Origin: Streptomyces sp. D2-8
GTDB taxonomy: Bacteria > Actinomycetota > Actinomycetes > Streptomycetales > Streptomycetaceae
Assembly: GCF_023184515.1 (NCBI RefSeq)
Contig: NZ_JAAHBP010000001.1
Location: forward strand, 558,001 to 622,000
DNA: 64,000 bases
Direction: 5' to 3'
Part shown: positions 8,875 through 17,302 of the stretch, piece after piece
Position numbering within the stretch: position 1 is the first letter of the stretch
Layout of the letters: each line of letters begins with the position of its first letter
The notes under the pieces: generated by a model
What the model was told of the DNA's origin: nothing
Database searches by the model: none
What the model saw: the letters and a program-made list of their open reading frames with translations, nothing else
Made by a program: the position numbers and the translations under genes

Positions 8875-10215
8875 TCACGGTCCGACGGTCCCCCGGATCA
8901 CCCCCAGCTCCACCAGGTCCTGGGGCCGGATGCGGAGCTGGTCCGCCGTCGCCTCCACCTCGCGTGGGGGCCGTTTGAGGATGGCCGCCGCGAGTTCGGG
9001 GGTGATCACGGAGAAGTAGCTGTCGGGGGTGGCCCAGGTGTTGCCGGGTGCGGCCAGGGCCAGTGCGCCGCCGGAGCCGCCCTCGCCGATCACCAGCGTG
9101 GTCACCGGGGTGCGGGCCCCTGCGACCGCGCCGAACAGGTCGGCGATCGCCGCGCCCGCGCCCTGCCGCTCCGCCTCCGCGTCGTTGGCCGCGCCCGGGG
9201 TGTCCACGAGGGTCAGCACCGGGAGGCCCAGCCGGTCCGCGAGGCGGATCAGCCGGGCCGCGGTGCGATAGCCGGCGGGGCGGGTCGCGGTCCCGGTCTG
9301 CGCGGCGTACGCGACCGTACGGCCCTCGTGCGTGCCGAAGCCGCACAGCATGCCGTCCGGGTCCGTGCCGCCGCAGCGGTCCCCGCTGATCGCGGCCCGG
9401 TCGGTGAAGTAGGCGTCCAAGTAGGCTGCCGCGCGCGGTCGTTGCGGGGAACGGGCGCGGCGGACGGCGTCCCAGCCCGTGGCGGGCAGGACCGCGGACC
9501 CGCCCAGCGGTTCGGGCGGCGGGGCGGGCGTGGTGGACGGGCGGGTCAGCAACCGCAGCCACCGCCCGAGCGTCTCGCGCAGCTCCTCCGGCCGAACGAC
9601 CGCGTCCGCCGCCCCCGACGCGACCTGCGCCTCCGCCGTGTACGCCGCCGGGTCCGCGTCCGCCGGCCGCACCCGGGAGCCTGCGAAGCCGACCTGGGCG
9701 CCGGGCAGCGCGAGCACCACGTCGGCGCCCGCGCCGAGAGTGGCCCAGCCGCCCCCGGTCGTCGGGTCGCGCAGGACCGCGACCTGCGCGAGACCGGCCT
9801 CCCGGGTGAGCGCCGACTGACGTGCCACCCGCTGGAGTTGGGTCAGCGCGAGCATGCCCTCCTGCATGCGGCTGCCGCCCGTCGCCACCAGCGGCACGAC
9901 CGGGAAGCGGCGTTCGCGGGCGTACGCGTACGCCGCCTCCAGCCGGTCGCCGGTGCGCTCGCCCAGGGAGCCGCCGAGGAAGCCGAACTCGAACGCGATC
10001 AGCACGGCCCGGATGCCGCCGACGCGGGCGGTGCCGCAGACCACGGACTCCTGCTCGCCGGTGCGTTCGGCGGCCCGGGCGCGGGAGGCGTCGTAGCCCG
10101 GCCAGGCGAGCGGGCCGTCGGGCCGCGACTGCCGTGTGGGGGCGGGTAGTTCGGCGAAGGTGCCGTCGTCGGCGAGGGCGGTGACGACCGCGCGGGCGGA
10201 GAGGCGCTCAGCCAT
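8875..10215 (-). CDS. Fused acyl-CoA carboxylase carboxyltransferase (AccD-AccA-like)
   Basis: 446 residues covering both halves of a biotin-dependent carboxyltransferase. The beta-like half has FEFGFLGGSLGERTGDR, LVATGGSRMQEGM and DPTTGGGWATLGAGADVV. The alpha-like half has CGGTDPDGMLCGFGTHEGR, LTLVDTPGAANDAEAERQG and GEGGSGGALALA. The glycine-rich crotonase-fold loops of both halves are present, so it should carboxylate an acyl-CoA with carboxybiotin, or run the reverse reaction. No biotin carboxylase or carrier is nearby. The ATG lies 8 bases inside matB, so it is coupled to malonyl-CoA synthetase. That suggests a malonyl- or methylmalonyl-CoA substrate, but the direction is not shown by sequence. 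Confidence 0.85.
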   Translation of the reverse strand: MAERLSARAVVTALADDGTFAELPAPTRQSRPDGPLAWPGYDASRARAAERTGEQESVVCGTARVGGIRAVLIAFEFGFLGGSLGERTGDRLEAAYAYARERRFPVVPLVATGGSRMQEGMLALTQLQRVARQSALTREAGLAQVAVLRDPTTGGGWATLGAGADVVLALPGAQVGFAGSRVRPADADPAAYTAEAQVASGAADAVVRPEELRETLGRWLRLLTRPSTTPAPPPEPLGGSAVLPATGWDAVRRARSPQRPRAAAYLDAYFTDRAAISGDRCGGTDPDGMLCGFGTHEGRTVAYAAQTGTATRPAGYRTAARLIRLADRLGLPVLTLVDTPGAANDAEAERQGAGAAIADLFGAVAGARTPVTTLVIGEGGSGGALALAAPGNTWATPDSYFSVITPELAAAILKRPPREVEATADQLRIRPQDLVELGVIRGTVGP

Positions 10216-11653
10216 GGGCCAGCGCCCGCTTCATGATCTTCCCCATGTCGTTGCGGGGCAGTGCGTCGAGGTGGTGGAGGACCCGGGGCCGCTTGTGCGG
10301 GGCGAGCCGCTGCGCCACATGGTCGGCCAACTCCTCCAGCCCGGGCGGCGACTGGGGATCCGCCGGCACGATCCACGCCACGATCCGCTCACCGAGATCG
10401 GGGTCCGGCTCCCCGGTGACGGCCGCCTCCCGCACCCCGGGGTGTTCGAGGAGCGCGTTCTCGATCTCACCGGCCCCGATCTTGTATCCGCCGCTCTTGA
10501 TCAGGTCGGTGGCCTTGCGGCCGACGATCCGGACGTAGCCGTCGGGGTCGCGCACCGCCATGTCGCCGGTGCGGAACCAGCCGTCGGCGGTGAAGGCGGC
10601 GGCGGTGGCGTCGGGGCGGTTGAGGTACTCGGTGAACAGGTTCGGGCCGCGCACCTGGATCTCGCCCACCGTCTCCCCGTCGTGCGCGGTGACCTCCGAG
10701 CCGTCCTCCTCGACCAGCCGCAGTTCCACGCCCGGCAGGGGCACGCCGACCGTGCCCGGGCGGGCCTCGCCGTCGGCACGGACGCTGGTGTTCATCAGCG
10801 TCTCCGTCATGCCGTACCGCTCGATCACCCGCCGCCCGGTCGCGGTCGCGATCCGGCCGTGGTCGTGCACGGGCAGCGCGGCCGAACCGGAGACCAGCAG
10901 CCGCGCCCCGGTCAGCGCCTTCACCAGTTCCGGGTCGCTCGTCACCGCCTCCGCGATGCGGTGGTACATCGTCGGCACGCCGAACAGCATGGTCGCGCCG
11001 CCGGTCAGCTCGCGGGCCACGCCCTGGGTGCTGAAGCGGCCCAGGTGCCGCACCGAAGCGCCGCGCCGCAGCGGGCCGAGCGTGCCCAGGACCAGGCCGT
11101 GCACGTGGAACAGCGGCAGTCCGTGGACGAGGACGTCGTCGCCGGTCCACTGCCAGGCGTCGGCCAGCGCGTCCAGGGTCGAGGCGATCGCCCGGCGCGG
11201 GATGACGGCGCCCTTGGGCGGGCCGGTGGTGCCGGAGGTGTAGACGATCAGGGCCGGGGCCTCGTCGTCGGCGTGGTCCTCGGGGGCGGTGCCGGTGCCG
11301 TGGACGTCGACGTCGAGGCGGGGCAGGTCTCGTACAGGCGAAGGGAGTTGGTCGCCCGGGGCCGTGAGCACCAGGTCGGGGGCGCTGTCGGACAGGATGT
11401 GACCGAGCTCCTTCTCGCCGGACTTGGGGTTGAGCGGTACGGCGGGCACTCCGGCCAGCAGCGCGGCGACGACCGCGACGGCCGTCTCCATCGTGGGCGT
11501 CGCCCAGACGGCGACCCGCGTGGCCTCGCCGATGCGGCCCGTCAGCGCTCCGGCCGCGGCGGCGAGCTGCGCGTAGGTCAGGGAGCGCTCGCCGAACCGG
11601 AGGGCGGGGCGGTCGGCCGGGGCTTCGGTCAGGGCCGGGAAGAGAGGGGTCAC
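10208..11653 (-). CDS. matB: Malonyl-CoA synthetase MatB-like acyl-CoA ligase
   Basis: 481 residues of the ANL adenylating family. Seen: the AMP-binding P-loop VYTSGTTGPPKGA, RYGMTETLMN, GWFRTGDMAV, GRKATDLIKSGGYKIGAGE and the C-terminal catalytic Lys in NDMGKIMKR. Length and sequence resemble Streptomyces MatB, which activates malonate or methylmalonate to the CoA thioester for polyketide and fatty-acid extender supply. The start is GTG with GGAG 8 bases upstream. A decayed MatC-type dicarboxylate carrier lies just upstream, which supports a malonate-using cluster. Substrate is inferred from resemblance and context. Confidence 0.85.
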   Translation of the reverse strand: MTPLFPALTEAPADRPALRFGERSLTYAQLAAAAGALTGRIGEATRVAVWATPTMETAVAVVAALLAGVPAVPLNPKSGEKELGHILSDSAPDLVLTAPGDQLPSPVRDLPRLDVDVHGTGTAPEDHADDEAPALIVYTSGTTGPPKGAVIPRRAIASTLDALADAWQWTGDDVLVHGLPLFHVHGLVLGTLGPLRRGASVRHLGRFSTQGVARELTGGATMLFGVPTMYHRIAEAVTSDPELVKALTGARLLVSGSAALPVHDHGRIATATGRRVIERYGMTETLMNTSVRADGEARPGTVGVPLPGVELRLVEEDGSEVTAHDGETVGEIQVRGPNLFTEYLNRPDATAAAFTADGWFRTGDMAVRDPDGYVRIVGRKATDLIKSGGYKIGAGEIENALLEHPGVREAAVTGEPDPDLGERIVAWIVPADPQSPPGLEELADHVAQRLAPHKRPRVLHHLDALPRNDMGKIMKRALAHG

Positions 11654-11708
11654 GCGTCCGTCTCCTTAGCTGTTTGCCTGTCTGTCTGTTCCATGGGGCA
11701 TCGGCCTG

Positions 11709-12115
11709 CTATCCCCAGCCGGGGACGACCATCACCAGCCAGGCCGCCGCAGGTACGACCGCCACCACGATCCCTCCGTACACCATCGGCTGCCGGAAGA
11801 AACGCTCGCGGCCACGTCGGGGACGGAGACCAGGACGAGCGCGCCGTTCGTGGAGAACGGGCTGAGGTCCTCGACGGTCGCCGACACGGTGAGCGCGGCG
11901 ACCATGCCGATCACGCCGATCCCGCCTTGTTCCGGGAACGGGACGGCCAGGGGGAGCAGGGCGCCCATGGTGCCCGCGGACGAGGCGAACGCCGAGACCG
12001 GTGCGCCGATCTGGCAGAGCAGGACGACGGCGAGGACGGGTTCCTGGTCCACGGCCCGGCCGCGCAGACTCTCGGCGATGCCGGCTACCAGGGTCTGGGG
12101 GGCCCACATGGATGC
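11709..12115 (-). pseudogene. MatC-like (SLC13-type) dicarboxylate permease, truncated and frameshifted
   Basis: The minus strand encodes the end of an anion permease: LAVVLLCQIGAPVSAFASSA, then GALLPLAVPF, then SATVEDLSPFSTNGALVLVS. The homologous sequence then continues in a different frame as RERFFRQPMVYGGIVVAVVP and AAWLVMVVPGWG before the stop at 11709. The frameshift lies near 11810-11820. Upstream of about 12115 the frame no longer resembles a transporter, so most of the N-terminal membrane region is missing. Its position next to matB fits a former malonate uptake gene. A sequencing error could explain the frameshift but not the 5' loss. Confidence 0.75.
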
Positions 12116-12274
12116 CGCGGGCCCGGACTTCGCCGGCGGGGTGACCCCGAGGGACTCGGCGGGCTTCCGCTCCCACGACCCGGAGGATGTCGGGTGCCCG
12201 GTGCGGCGTTCGCACCGGTGATACGCGCCGCGGGCGGAGCCGAGGATCGCTTTCCCGGCTCCGCCCGCCGGCAT

Positions 12275-12721
12275 TCAGGCCGAGGCGCGTGGTGTGCGGC
12301 GGATCGCCTTTCTGGATTCGTCGAAGCAGCAGAGGCCTACACCGCAACTGATGACGATGGCCAGCATGCCGATCACCGTATCCGGGCCGACCGATTCGGC
12401 GACGATCGACTTCAAGAACATTGCGGCCACAGCGAGCTCACCGAGCCCGAGCAGCGCGAGCCACACGACACGCAGAGGGTGGCCGGCCGTCTTCGCCCGA
12501 AGCTGAGCCGAGCCCAGCAGCGCGGCTCCCCCGATCAGGCCCAGGAACGCCGCGCCGACCACGAGGGCGTAGAAGATGGCGCTGCTTCCAGCAGGCTCGG
12601 TGTGGTCGAGTTCCCCGGTTTCCGGGGCCAGGAAAGCGAATGCGAACTCGAGCAGGGCGAGGTATGCGGCCTGTACCAGCAGGAGGATCGGTGCTACTCG
12701 ATGGGTCAGTGCCTTCTTCAC
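12275..12721 (-). CDS. Four-helix membrane protein, candidate immunity protein
   Basis: 148 residues, mainly four hydrophobic segments: VAPILLLVQAAYLALLEFAF, IFYALVVGAAFLGLIGGAAL, VVWLALLGLGELAVAAMF, and VIGMLAIVISCGVGLCCF, with a basic tail. I recognise no family. I chose the GTG at 12721 because AGGAGC lies 5 bases upstream and GTGA overlaps the stop of the large secreted protein gene, so translation is coupled. A longer frame begins at 12790, but it lies wholly inside the upstream gene. Coupling to a gene with a toxin-like tail suggests membrane immunity; this is inference. Confidence 0.75.
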   Translation of the reverse strand: MKKALTHRVAPILLLVQAAYLALLEFAFAFLAPETGELDHTEPAGSSAIFYALVVGAAFLGLIGGAALLGSAQLRAKTAGHPLRVVWLALLGLGELAVAAMFLKSIVAESVGPDTVIGMLAIVISCGVGLCCFDESRKAIRRTPRASA

Positions 12722-15700
12722 GCGTTGCTCCTGACGAGTCGGCCGCTCTTGACGATCCACAGGTTGCCCCTGGACAAGTTGCTCTTGCACGAGGCCCTGG
12801 CCTTCTTGGAGGCTTCTCCGTTCGAGTGTCTCTCGTTGTAGTACCTGCCTATCGCGCGTCCCTTTTTGTTGTTCCTGAGATCCATCTCCTTGTCGTTGCC
12901 TCTCGACTGCGATTCGTGCCGAGTGGCTACCTCGTAGGCCGTCTCGTGGTCGATGTAGATCTCCATCAGTGCGTTCCAGTAGCAGTGCCGGAAAGCGTCA
13001 CCCTTTCCCAGCCAGAGGGAGCTGTCGGCGTAGTAGTCCTTGGCGTACTTGACCGCGACCTCTGCCATGTCTCGGGCCTTGGAACAGTCATAGGGGTTCC
13101 ACATGCAGTATCTGCGCTCGGAGGGAGTCACGTCGTAGCTTGCTCCGCTCGGATCGAGCAGCACTGGGAACGCGAGGGTCTGCCCGGCGGCGGGGGCGAG
13201 GGAAACCTCGATGCTCGCCCCGGCCGCCTTCATCGTCACCGGAACTTCGGTCCCCTTCGCGTCGACGGCCACGGGGGCGCTGAGGAAGGTGACCAGATTG
13301 CTCTGTCCGTCCGCGATCATCACCGTGTTGTTGGAGACGCCGGAGATCTCCTGCCCTGCTTGCAGGTTGATCTGGTAGCTGAACGTCTGCGGTGCCGCGC
13401 TGCTGCGCAGCTGGTGGAAGACTTCCACTCGATTCTCGCTGTCGCGGACGGCGATGGTGTCGGCGTCACGCTGGGTGTTCGGGTATATCACCAGTCCGGT
13501 GCCGCTCAGTTGTGCGGGTGTGGCGGAGGCAACCGGGAGATTGATCAGAGTCTGGCCCGCACCGTCTGCGCTGTTGCCGGCCAGCGAGCCGTCGGAGGAC
13601 AGGGGCAGCTGGGTCGTCGCCGTCTGGGCTGCGGAGTCTTCGGTTTCCGGCTTCTCCGGGTCGATCTCCTCGACGTAGCCGGGAGGTGTGTCGTCTTCCT
13701 CCGCGATCTCATCCTCCAGCTCCTCGGTTTCCTCCAGTCCTTCGTGGGGGTGGAGAAGGTCCGCGAAGTGTGCCTCGGCGATCTCGTTCACGAACGTCGT
13801 GGGGAGTTCGCCGGTGATGGCGCCCGCGCGGAAGGTGTACTCGGCCCGGTCGGACCAGATACCCGCGGCGCTCTTGACCCGGGCTGTCAGAGTGTGGGTG
13901 CCGCGGGTGGGGGGATTGACGGTGACGGTGGTCTTGCCGCCGGTGAGGACGGCGGTCTGCGTCGCCCCGCCGTCGAGGGCGTACTCCGCCACGACCGCCT
14001 TGCCGGCGGGATCCACCAGATTGAACGTTCCTGCAGTGCCCGCGTCCCCGTGCCAGAGTCCATCAGCCGGGTAGGTCGACGAGGATACGGTGGGAGCGGC
14101 GGGGACGGACGGGTCCACGCTCAGGGTGCGCCAGGCCGACCAGTTGCCGTTCCAGTCGGTCCCGTCGTAAGTGGCGACCCGCCACTTGTAGGTACCGACT
14201 GCCAGAGCGGGCGAGGTCCAGTTGCCCGGCGTTCCGGATGCGACGTACGCCGACGTGCCGGAGGCGACCCTGCTGGTGCCGGTCGAGTCCCATACCTCGA
14301 AGGTCAGGCGCACCGGGTTGCCGTCGGCGTCCGTGGCCTTGGCCTGGAGTGTCGGCGTGGTGTCGGCGGTGGCCGCGTCAGCGGCAGGGCTCACCGGTGA
14401 GGCGACGCCGGGCTTGGTGTTGTACGTGACGGACAGGGCGGGCTCGGTGGGGCCCTGGGATCCGTCGACGTAGTTGGCGGAGCGGAAGCGGCGCCAGCTC
14501 TTGGAGTCCAGTTCGTCCACCGCCTTGATTTGCAGGCCGTGGTTGGGAGTACCGTCCGCCCAGGCCTGTGCGATGTCTGTGACGTTCCAGCGCATGAAGT
14601 TGGCAGGGCAGCCCGAGCTGTGGCCGTAGGCGGCTTTGGACACCGCGCCGCCGGCGGTCGTGGTGGCAGGCTGACCGCCCCATGCGACCTTGCTGGGGTC
14701 CCAGCTCCCCGTGATCCGCCGGACCTCGACCCCAGAGCCGTCCGTGGCGCAGGTGGACGCCCAGTACGAATGCAGCCGGAGGCTTGCGTTCAGGATGTGC
14801 TTGCCCGCGTACTTCGCGACGTCGAACTTGACGTACGACCGGGCCTTCGTGGTGCCTCCGTCGTACGTCCCCGCTTTCAGCTCCGTAGAACCACGCTGGG
14901 AGTCGGGGTAGTTCGTGGCGACCCAGGTGTCGGTCGAGGCGGCGAGAGTGGTCGTCGGATCTATGGTGACCGGGTAGGTCACCTCCGGATCGCTGAGGAA
15001 ATCATTGCTCGGCTTCAGCACGAGCACGGTTCCCTCGGGCGTCTCTTCGACCGTCGTGGCGATCTCCGCGGCTTTGGCCGGGTCGCCCGAGCGGGGGTCG
15101 AGGCCCGTACCCCACATCCGGGGGGCAGGCGCACTCGCCACAAGCGAGCCACGGGCGTCCTCAAGCCGAAGGTGCCGCTCAGCGGTCTTCTCCAGCCTCA
15201 CCCCCTTGAGAGTCACAGGGAGGCGGAGCTCCACAGGACCAGTCGGCCGCTTGTTGAGAATCAGCGACTCGGTGAAACCGTGCGGCAGCGCGGTGACGTG
15301 GAGGTCCCCGTTCGGCACCACGGAGGAGTAGACGGCGGTGTCACCGTCGATCCGGGGAGCAGGCAGTGAGCTGCCCCAGTGCAGTCCGAACGTGCGGTCG
15401 CCGCTACTGACCTGTGCGAAGTCCTCGCTGCCGCCGTCAGACAACTCGACGTCGGCGGCTGCGGTCTTGGGCTCCAGTCGGCTTCCCGCATCGACCAGCT
15501 CGGTGTCGATGGGACGCCACCGGCCGTTCTCCTTGACCCGGATGGTTCCCGAAGCAACGTCGGTGGTCATCGTGCCGTCGGGATTGGCCCAGCTCGTCGA
15601 GTCTTCAGTCCGTGCTGACAGCACCTCGACGCGGTTGCCCTGGAGGACGGCGGCCAGTCTGGCCGCCGTCTCGTCGGGCGCTTTGGTGCTCTGCGCGCGA

Positions 15701-15840
15701 TCGCCCGCGCCCCCCTGGTCCGAAGCGAGCTGCTGTAGCCCGTCGGCTCTGCCGTCGTCCAGGGCCGCTTCGGCCGACTGAACGGTGAGTGACAAGCAAA
15801 GTGCCAGCGACGCGGTCGTCGCTACAAGACGCTTCTTCAC
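12718..15840 (-). CDS. Secreted DNRLRE-domain protein with C-terminal DUF6973-like toxin candidate
   Basis: 1040 residues. A signal peptide (1-26, KKR then a hydrophobic core, ending SAEAALDD) marks export by Sec. A shell region follows, with a DNRLRE-type domain around 300-450 (SYVKFDVAKYAGKHILNASL; VTDIAQAWADG), then two Ig/FN3-like segments. Next comes a very acidic stretch (EETEELEDEIAEEDD), and then a second beta-rich section. The last 135 residues differ in base composition (AT-richer) and contain GDAFRHCYWNALMEI, ATRHESQ and EMDLRNNKKGRAIGR: conserved His, Glu, Asp and Asn as in DUF6973-type tails, which I would class as a polymorphic-toxin tip. It lacks YD repeats. GTG start with a G-rich leader upstream. 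The enzyme activity of the tail is unknown. Confidence 0.8.
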   Translation of the reverse strand: MKKRLVATTASLALCLSLTVQSAEAALDDGRADGLQQLASDQGGAGDRAQSTKAPDETAARLAAVLQGNRVEVLSARTEDSTSWANPDGTMTTDVASGTIRVKENGRWRPIDTELVDAGSRLEPKTAAADVELSDGGSEDFAQVSSGDRTFGLHWGSSLPAPRIDGDTAVYSSVVPNGDLHVTALPHGFTESLILNKRPTGPVELRLPVTLKGVRLEKTAERHLRLEDARGSLVASAPAPRMWGTGLDPRSGDPAKAAEIATTVEETPEGTVLVLKPSNDFLSDPEVTYPVTIDPTTTLAASTDTWVATNYPDSQRGSTELKAGTYDGGTTKARSYVKFDVAKYAGKHILNASLRLHSYWASTCATDGSGVEVRRITGSWDPSKVAWGGQPATTTAGGAVSKAAYGHSSGCPANFMRWNVTDIAQAWADGTPNHGLQIKAVDELDSKSWRRFRSANYVDGSQGPTEPALSVTYNTKPGVASPVSPAADAATADTTPTLQAKATDADGNPVRLTFEVWDSTGTSRVASGTSAYVASGTPGNWTSPALAVGTYKWRVATYDGTDWNGNWSAWRTLSVDPSVPAAPTVSSSTYPADGLWHGDAGTAGTFNLVDPAGKAVVAEYALDGGATQTAVLTGGKTTVTVNPPTRGTHTLTARVKSAAGIWSDRAEYTFRAGAITGELPTTFVNEIAEAHFADLLHPHEGLEETEELEDEIAEEDDTPPGYVEEIDPEKPETEDSAAQTATTQLPLSSDGSLAGNSADGAGQTLINLPVASATPAQLSGTGLVIYPNTQRDADTIAVRDSENRVEVFHQLRSSAAPQTFSYQINLQAGQEISGVSNNTVMIADGQSNLVTFLSAPVAVDAKGTEVPVTMKAAGASIEVSLAPAAGQTLAFPVLLDPSGASYDVTPSERRYCMWNPYDCSKARDMAEVAVKYAKDYYADSSLWLGKGDAFRHCYWNALMEIYIDHETAYEVATRHESQSRGNDKEMDLRNNKKGRAIGRYYNERHSNGEASKKARASCKSNLSRGNLWIVKSGRLVRSNA

Positions 15841-15888
15841 TCCCCCCCTTTATGTGCACATGCCCCACCCCTTGGTGATGGCCAGGTA

Positions 15889-15917
15889 ACTATAGGGAGA
15901 AGATCGGATCGAATGAT
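15889..15917 (-). promoter_or_regulatory. Possible -10 element for the secreted toxin-like gene
   Basis: On the minus strand TATAGT (15894 to 15889) lies about 50 bases before the GTG at 15840, in a locally AT-richer stretch. The matching -35 region at about 15917-15912 (ATCATT) is poor. This is a weak prediction. Confidence 0.3.
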
Positions 15918-15980
15918 CACGATGGAAGCTGTGCAAATCGGAGCAATAGGCATGGACTCCTTGTGGAGTTCATCACTGGC

Positions 15981-16130
15981 TCAGTCGCTGTGCGGGTCCA
16001 CGTTGTCCGAGGCCCGCGGCCCTGGGCCGTCCGGGTCAGGGCTCCACCACGTCCGCCAGCTGACGTCGCCCGGGCCGCCCACCTCGCCGGCCGCCGCGGC
16101 CGGCGCCCGAACGGTTTCGGGCATGGCCAT
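15981..16130 (-). CDS. Small ORF (49 aa) divergent from the ATP-grasp gene
   Basis: The peptide starts MAMPETVRAPAAAAGEVGG and ends DNVDPHSD. It has a very good ribosome site: GGGAGG, 5 bases before the ATG at 16130. The product is acidic, Gly/Pro-rich, with a WRTWWSPDPDG motif in the middle. I recognise no family. It is transcribed away from an ATP-grasp enzyme whose start is about 150 bases off. A small peptide beside an ATP-grasp ligase could be a substrate or precursor, but no core repeat or leader motif supports that. Confidence 0.45.
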   Translation of the reverse strand: MAMPETVRAPAAAAGEVGGPGDVSWRTWWSPDPDGPGPRASDNVDPHSD

Positions 16131-16282
16131 GCGTCCTCCCGCGGTCCCCCGGGCTCGTCCGTTCCGCCACCGATGCCGTGGCTTCACAGAAGGTGAAGGT
16201 CAAATCGGGTGTCGTGGTTCCGGAGGGGATTGTTAGCCTGCGGCGGACATCGTTCGATCTGCTGCCCGAGGATGGAGTCGCC

Positions 16283-17161
16283 GTGGCCGGCAGTCCGCGT
16301 ATCGCGCTCGTCACTTACGACCCCGGTGGCGCCGAGAGCAAGGACCGGGATCTCCCGGTGCTGGTGGAGGCGCTGCGGGAGGCGGGGGCCGGGGCCGTCG
16401 CCGTGTACTGGGACGACCCCGCGGTGGACTGGGCCGGGTTCGATCTCGTCCTCATCCGGTCCACCTGGGACTACAGTTGGCGTGCCGGGGAGTTCACGGC
16501 GTGGGCCGAGCGGTGCGGGAAGGCGACGCGGCTCGCCAATCCGGCCGACGTCGTGCGGTGGAACGCCGACAAGCGCTACCTCGGGCAGCTCGCCGAGGCC
16601 GGAGTGCCTGCCGTGCCCACCCGGTACTTCGCGCCCGGCGACCCTGTGGACCTGTCCGCCGACCGCGAGTACGTCGTCAAGCCCGCCTCCGGGGCCGGTG
16701 CCCGGTACGCCGCCCGTTACCCGGCCGGGGAACGGGACGCCGCCGCACGCCAGGTCGAGCGGATGCACGCCGAAGGGTTCACCGTGATGGTGCAGCCCTA
16801 TCTGGCCGGCATCGACACACACGGCGAGCGGGCCCTGCAGTTCTTCGGCGGACGCCTGCTGCACGCGAGCGTCAAGGGCGCCGTCCTCGCGCCCGGCATG
16901 CCCTACGACGCCGACAAGGTCGCCCATCCCGACCTGCGCCCCTGGGAGCCGACCGGCGCCGAACTGGACGTCGCCGAGCGGGCCCTGGCCGCCGTGCCCG
17001 GGGACGCGGAGCCGCTGTACGCGCGCGTGGACCTCGTCACCGGACCGGACGGGAAGCCGTGTGTGATGGAGCTGGAGCTGATCGAGCCGAACCTGTTCCT
17101 CGATCTGCACCCGGACTCCGTGCGGCACGTCGTGCGGGCGGTGCTGGCCGCCGCCGGCTGA
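16283..17161 (+). CDS. ATP-grasp family ligase of unknown substrate
   Basis: 292 residues from the GTG at 16283, which has GGAG 5 bases upstream. A longer open frame begins at 16178 but has no ribosome site. Seen: RIALVTYDPGG (first Rossmann-like strand), WDDPAVDWAGFDLVLIRSTW, the ATP-grasp lysine motif EYVVKPASGAGARYAARY, MVQPYLAGIDTHGERALQFF and the metal/ATP-binding VMELELIEPNLFLDL. ATP-grasp enzymes join a carboxylate (as acyl phosphate) to an amine or thiol. It resembles the RimK/glutathione-synthetase-like group found singly in many Streptomyces. The substrate cannot be told from context. Confidence 0.85.
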   Translation: MAGSPRIALVTYDPGGAESKDRDLPVLVEALREAGAGAVAVYWDDPAVDWAGFDLVLIRSTWDYSWRAGEFTAWAERCGKATRLANPADVVRWNADKRYLGQLAEAGVPAVPTRYFAPGDPVDLSADREYVVKPASGAGARYAARYPAGERDAAARQVERMHAEGFTVMVQPYLAGIDTHGERALQFFGGRLLHASVKGAVLAPGMPYDADKVAHPDLRPWEPTGAELDVAERALAAVPGDAEPLYARVDLVTGPDGKPCVMELELIEPNLFLDLHPDSVRHVVRAVLAAAG

Positions 17162-17185
17162 TCGACAGGGCTCCGCCGGCGCCTT

Positions 17186-17244
17186 CCGGAGAACGCAGGG
17201 CGGGCGGGCCCCGCGCCGGAGACCGAGGAGCGGGCGGGCCCCGC
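17186..17244. repeat. Tandem 29-bp GC-rich repeat between convergent genes
   Basis: Two near-identical units, 17186-17214 and 17216-17244, each begin CCGGAGA and end CGGGCGGGCCCCGC. They have a 30-base period and three or four differences. The GGGC-GCCC ends are self-complementary. They lie between the convergent ATP-grasp gene and the end of the glycan operon, so a transcription barrier role is possible. Confidence 0.5.
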
Positions 17245-17302
17245 CCCTCAGGGCCGCCTTCTACGACCGGTTCCGGCCGGCCCCGGACCGGGTCGGTGCC
17301 CC

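Noticed and set aside
12421..14400. A 659-codon plus-strand open frame
   Set aside because: Antisense to the secreted DNRLRE gene and the membrane protein gene, both of which have signal peptide or membrane features, domains and ribosome sites.
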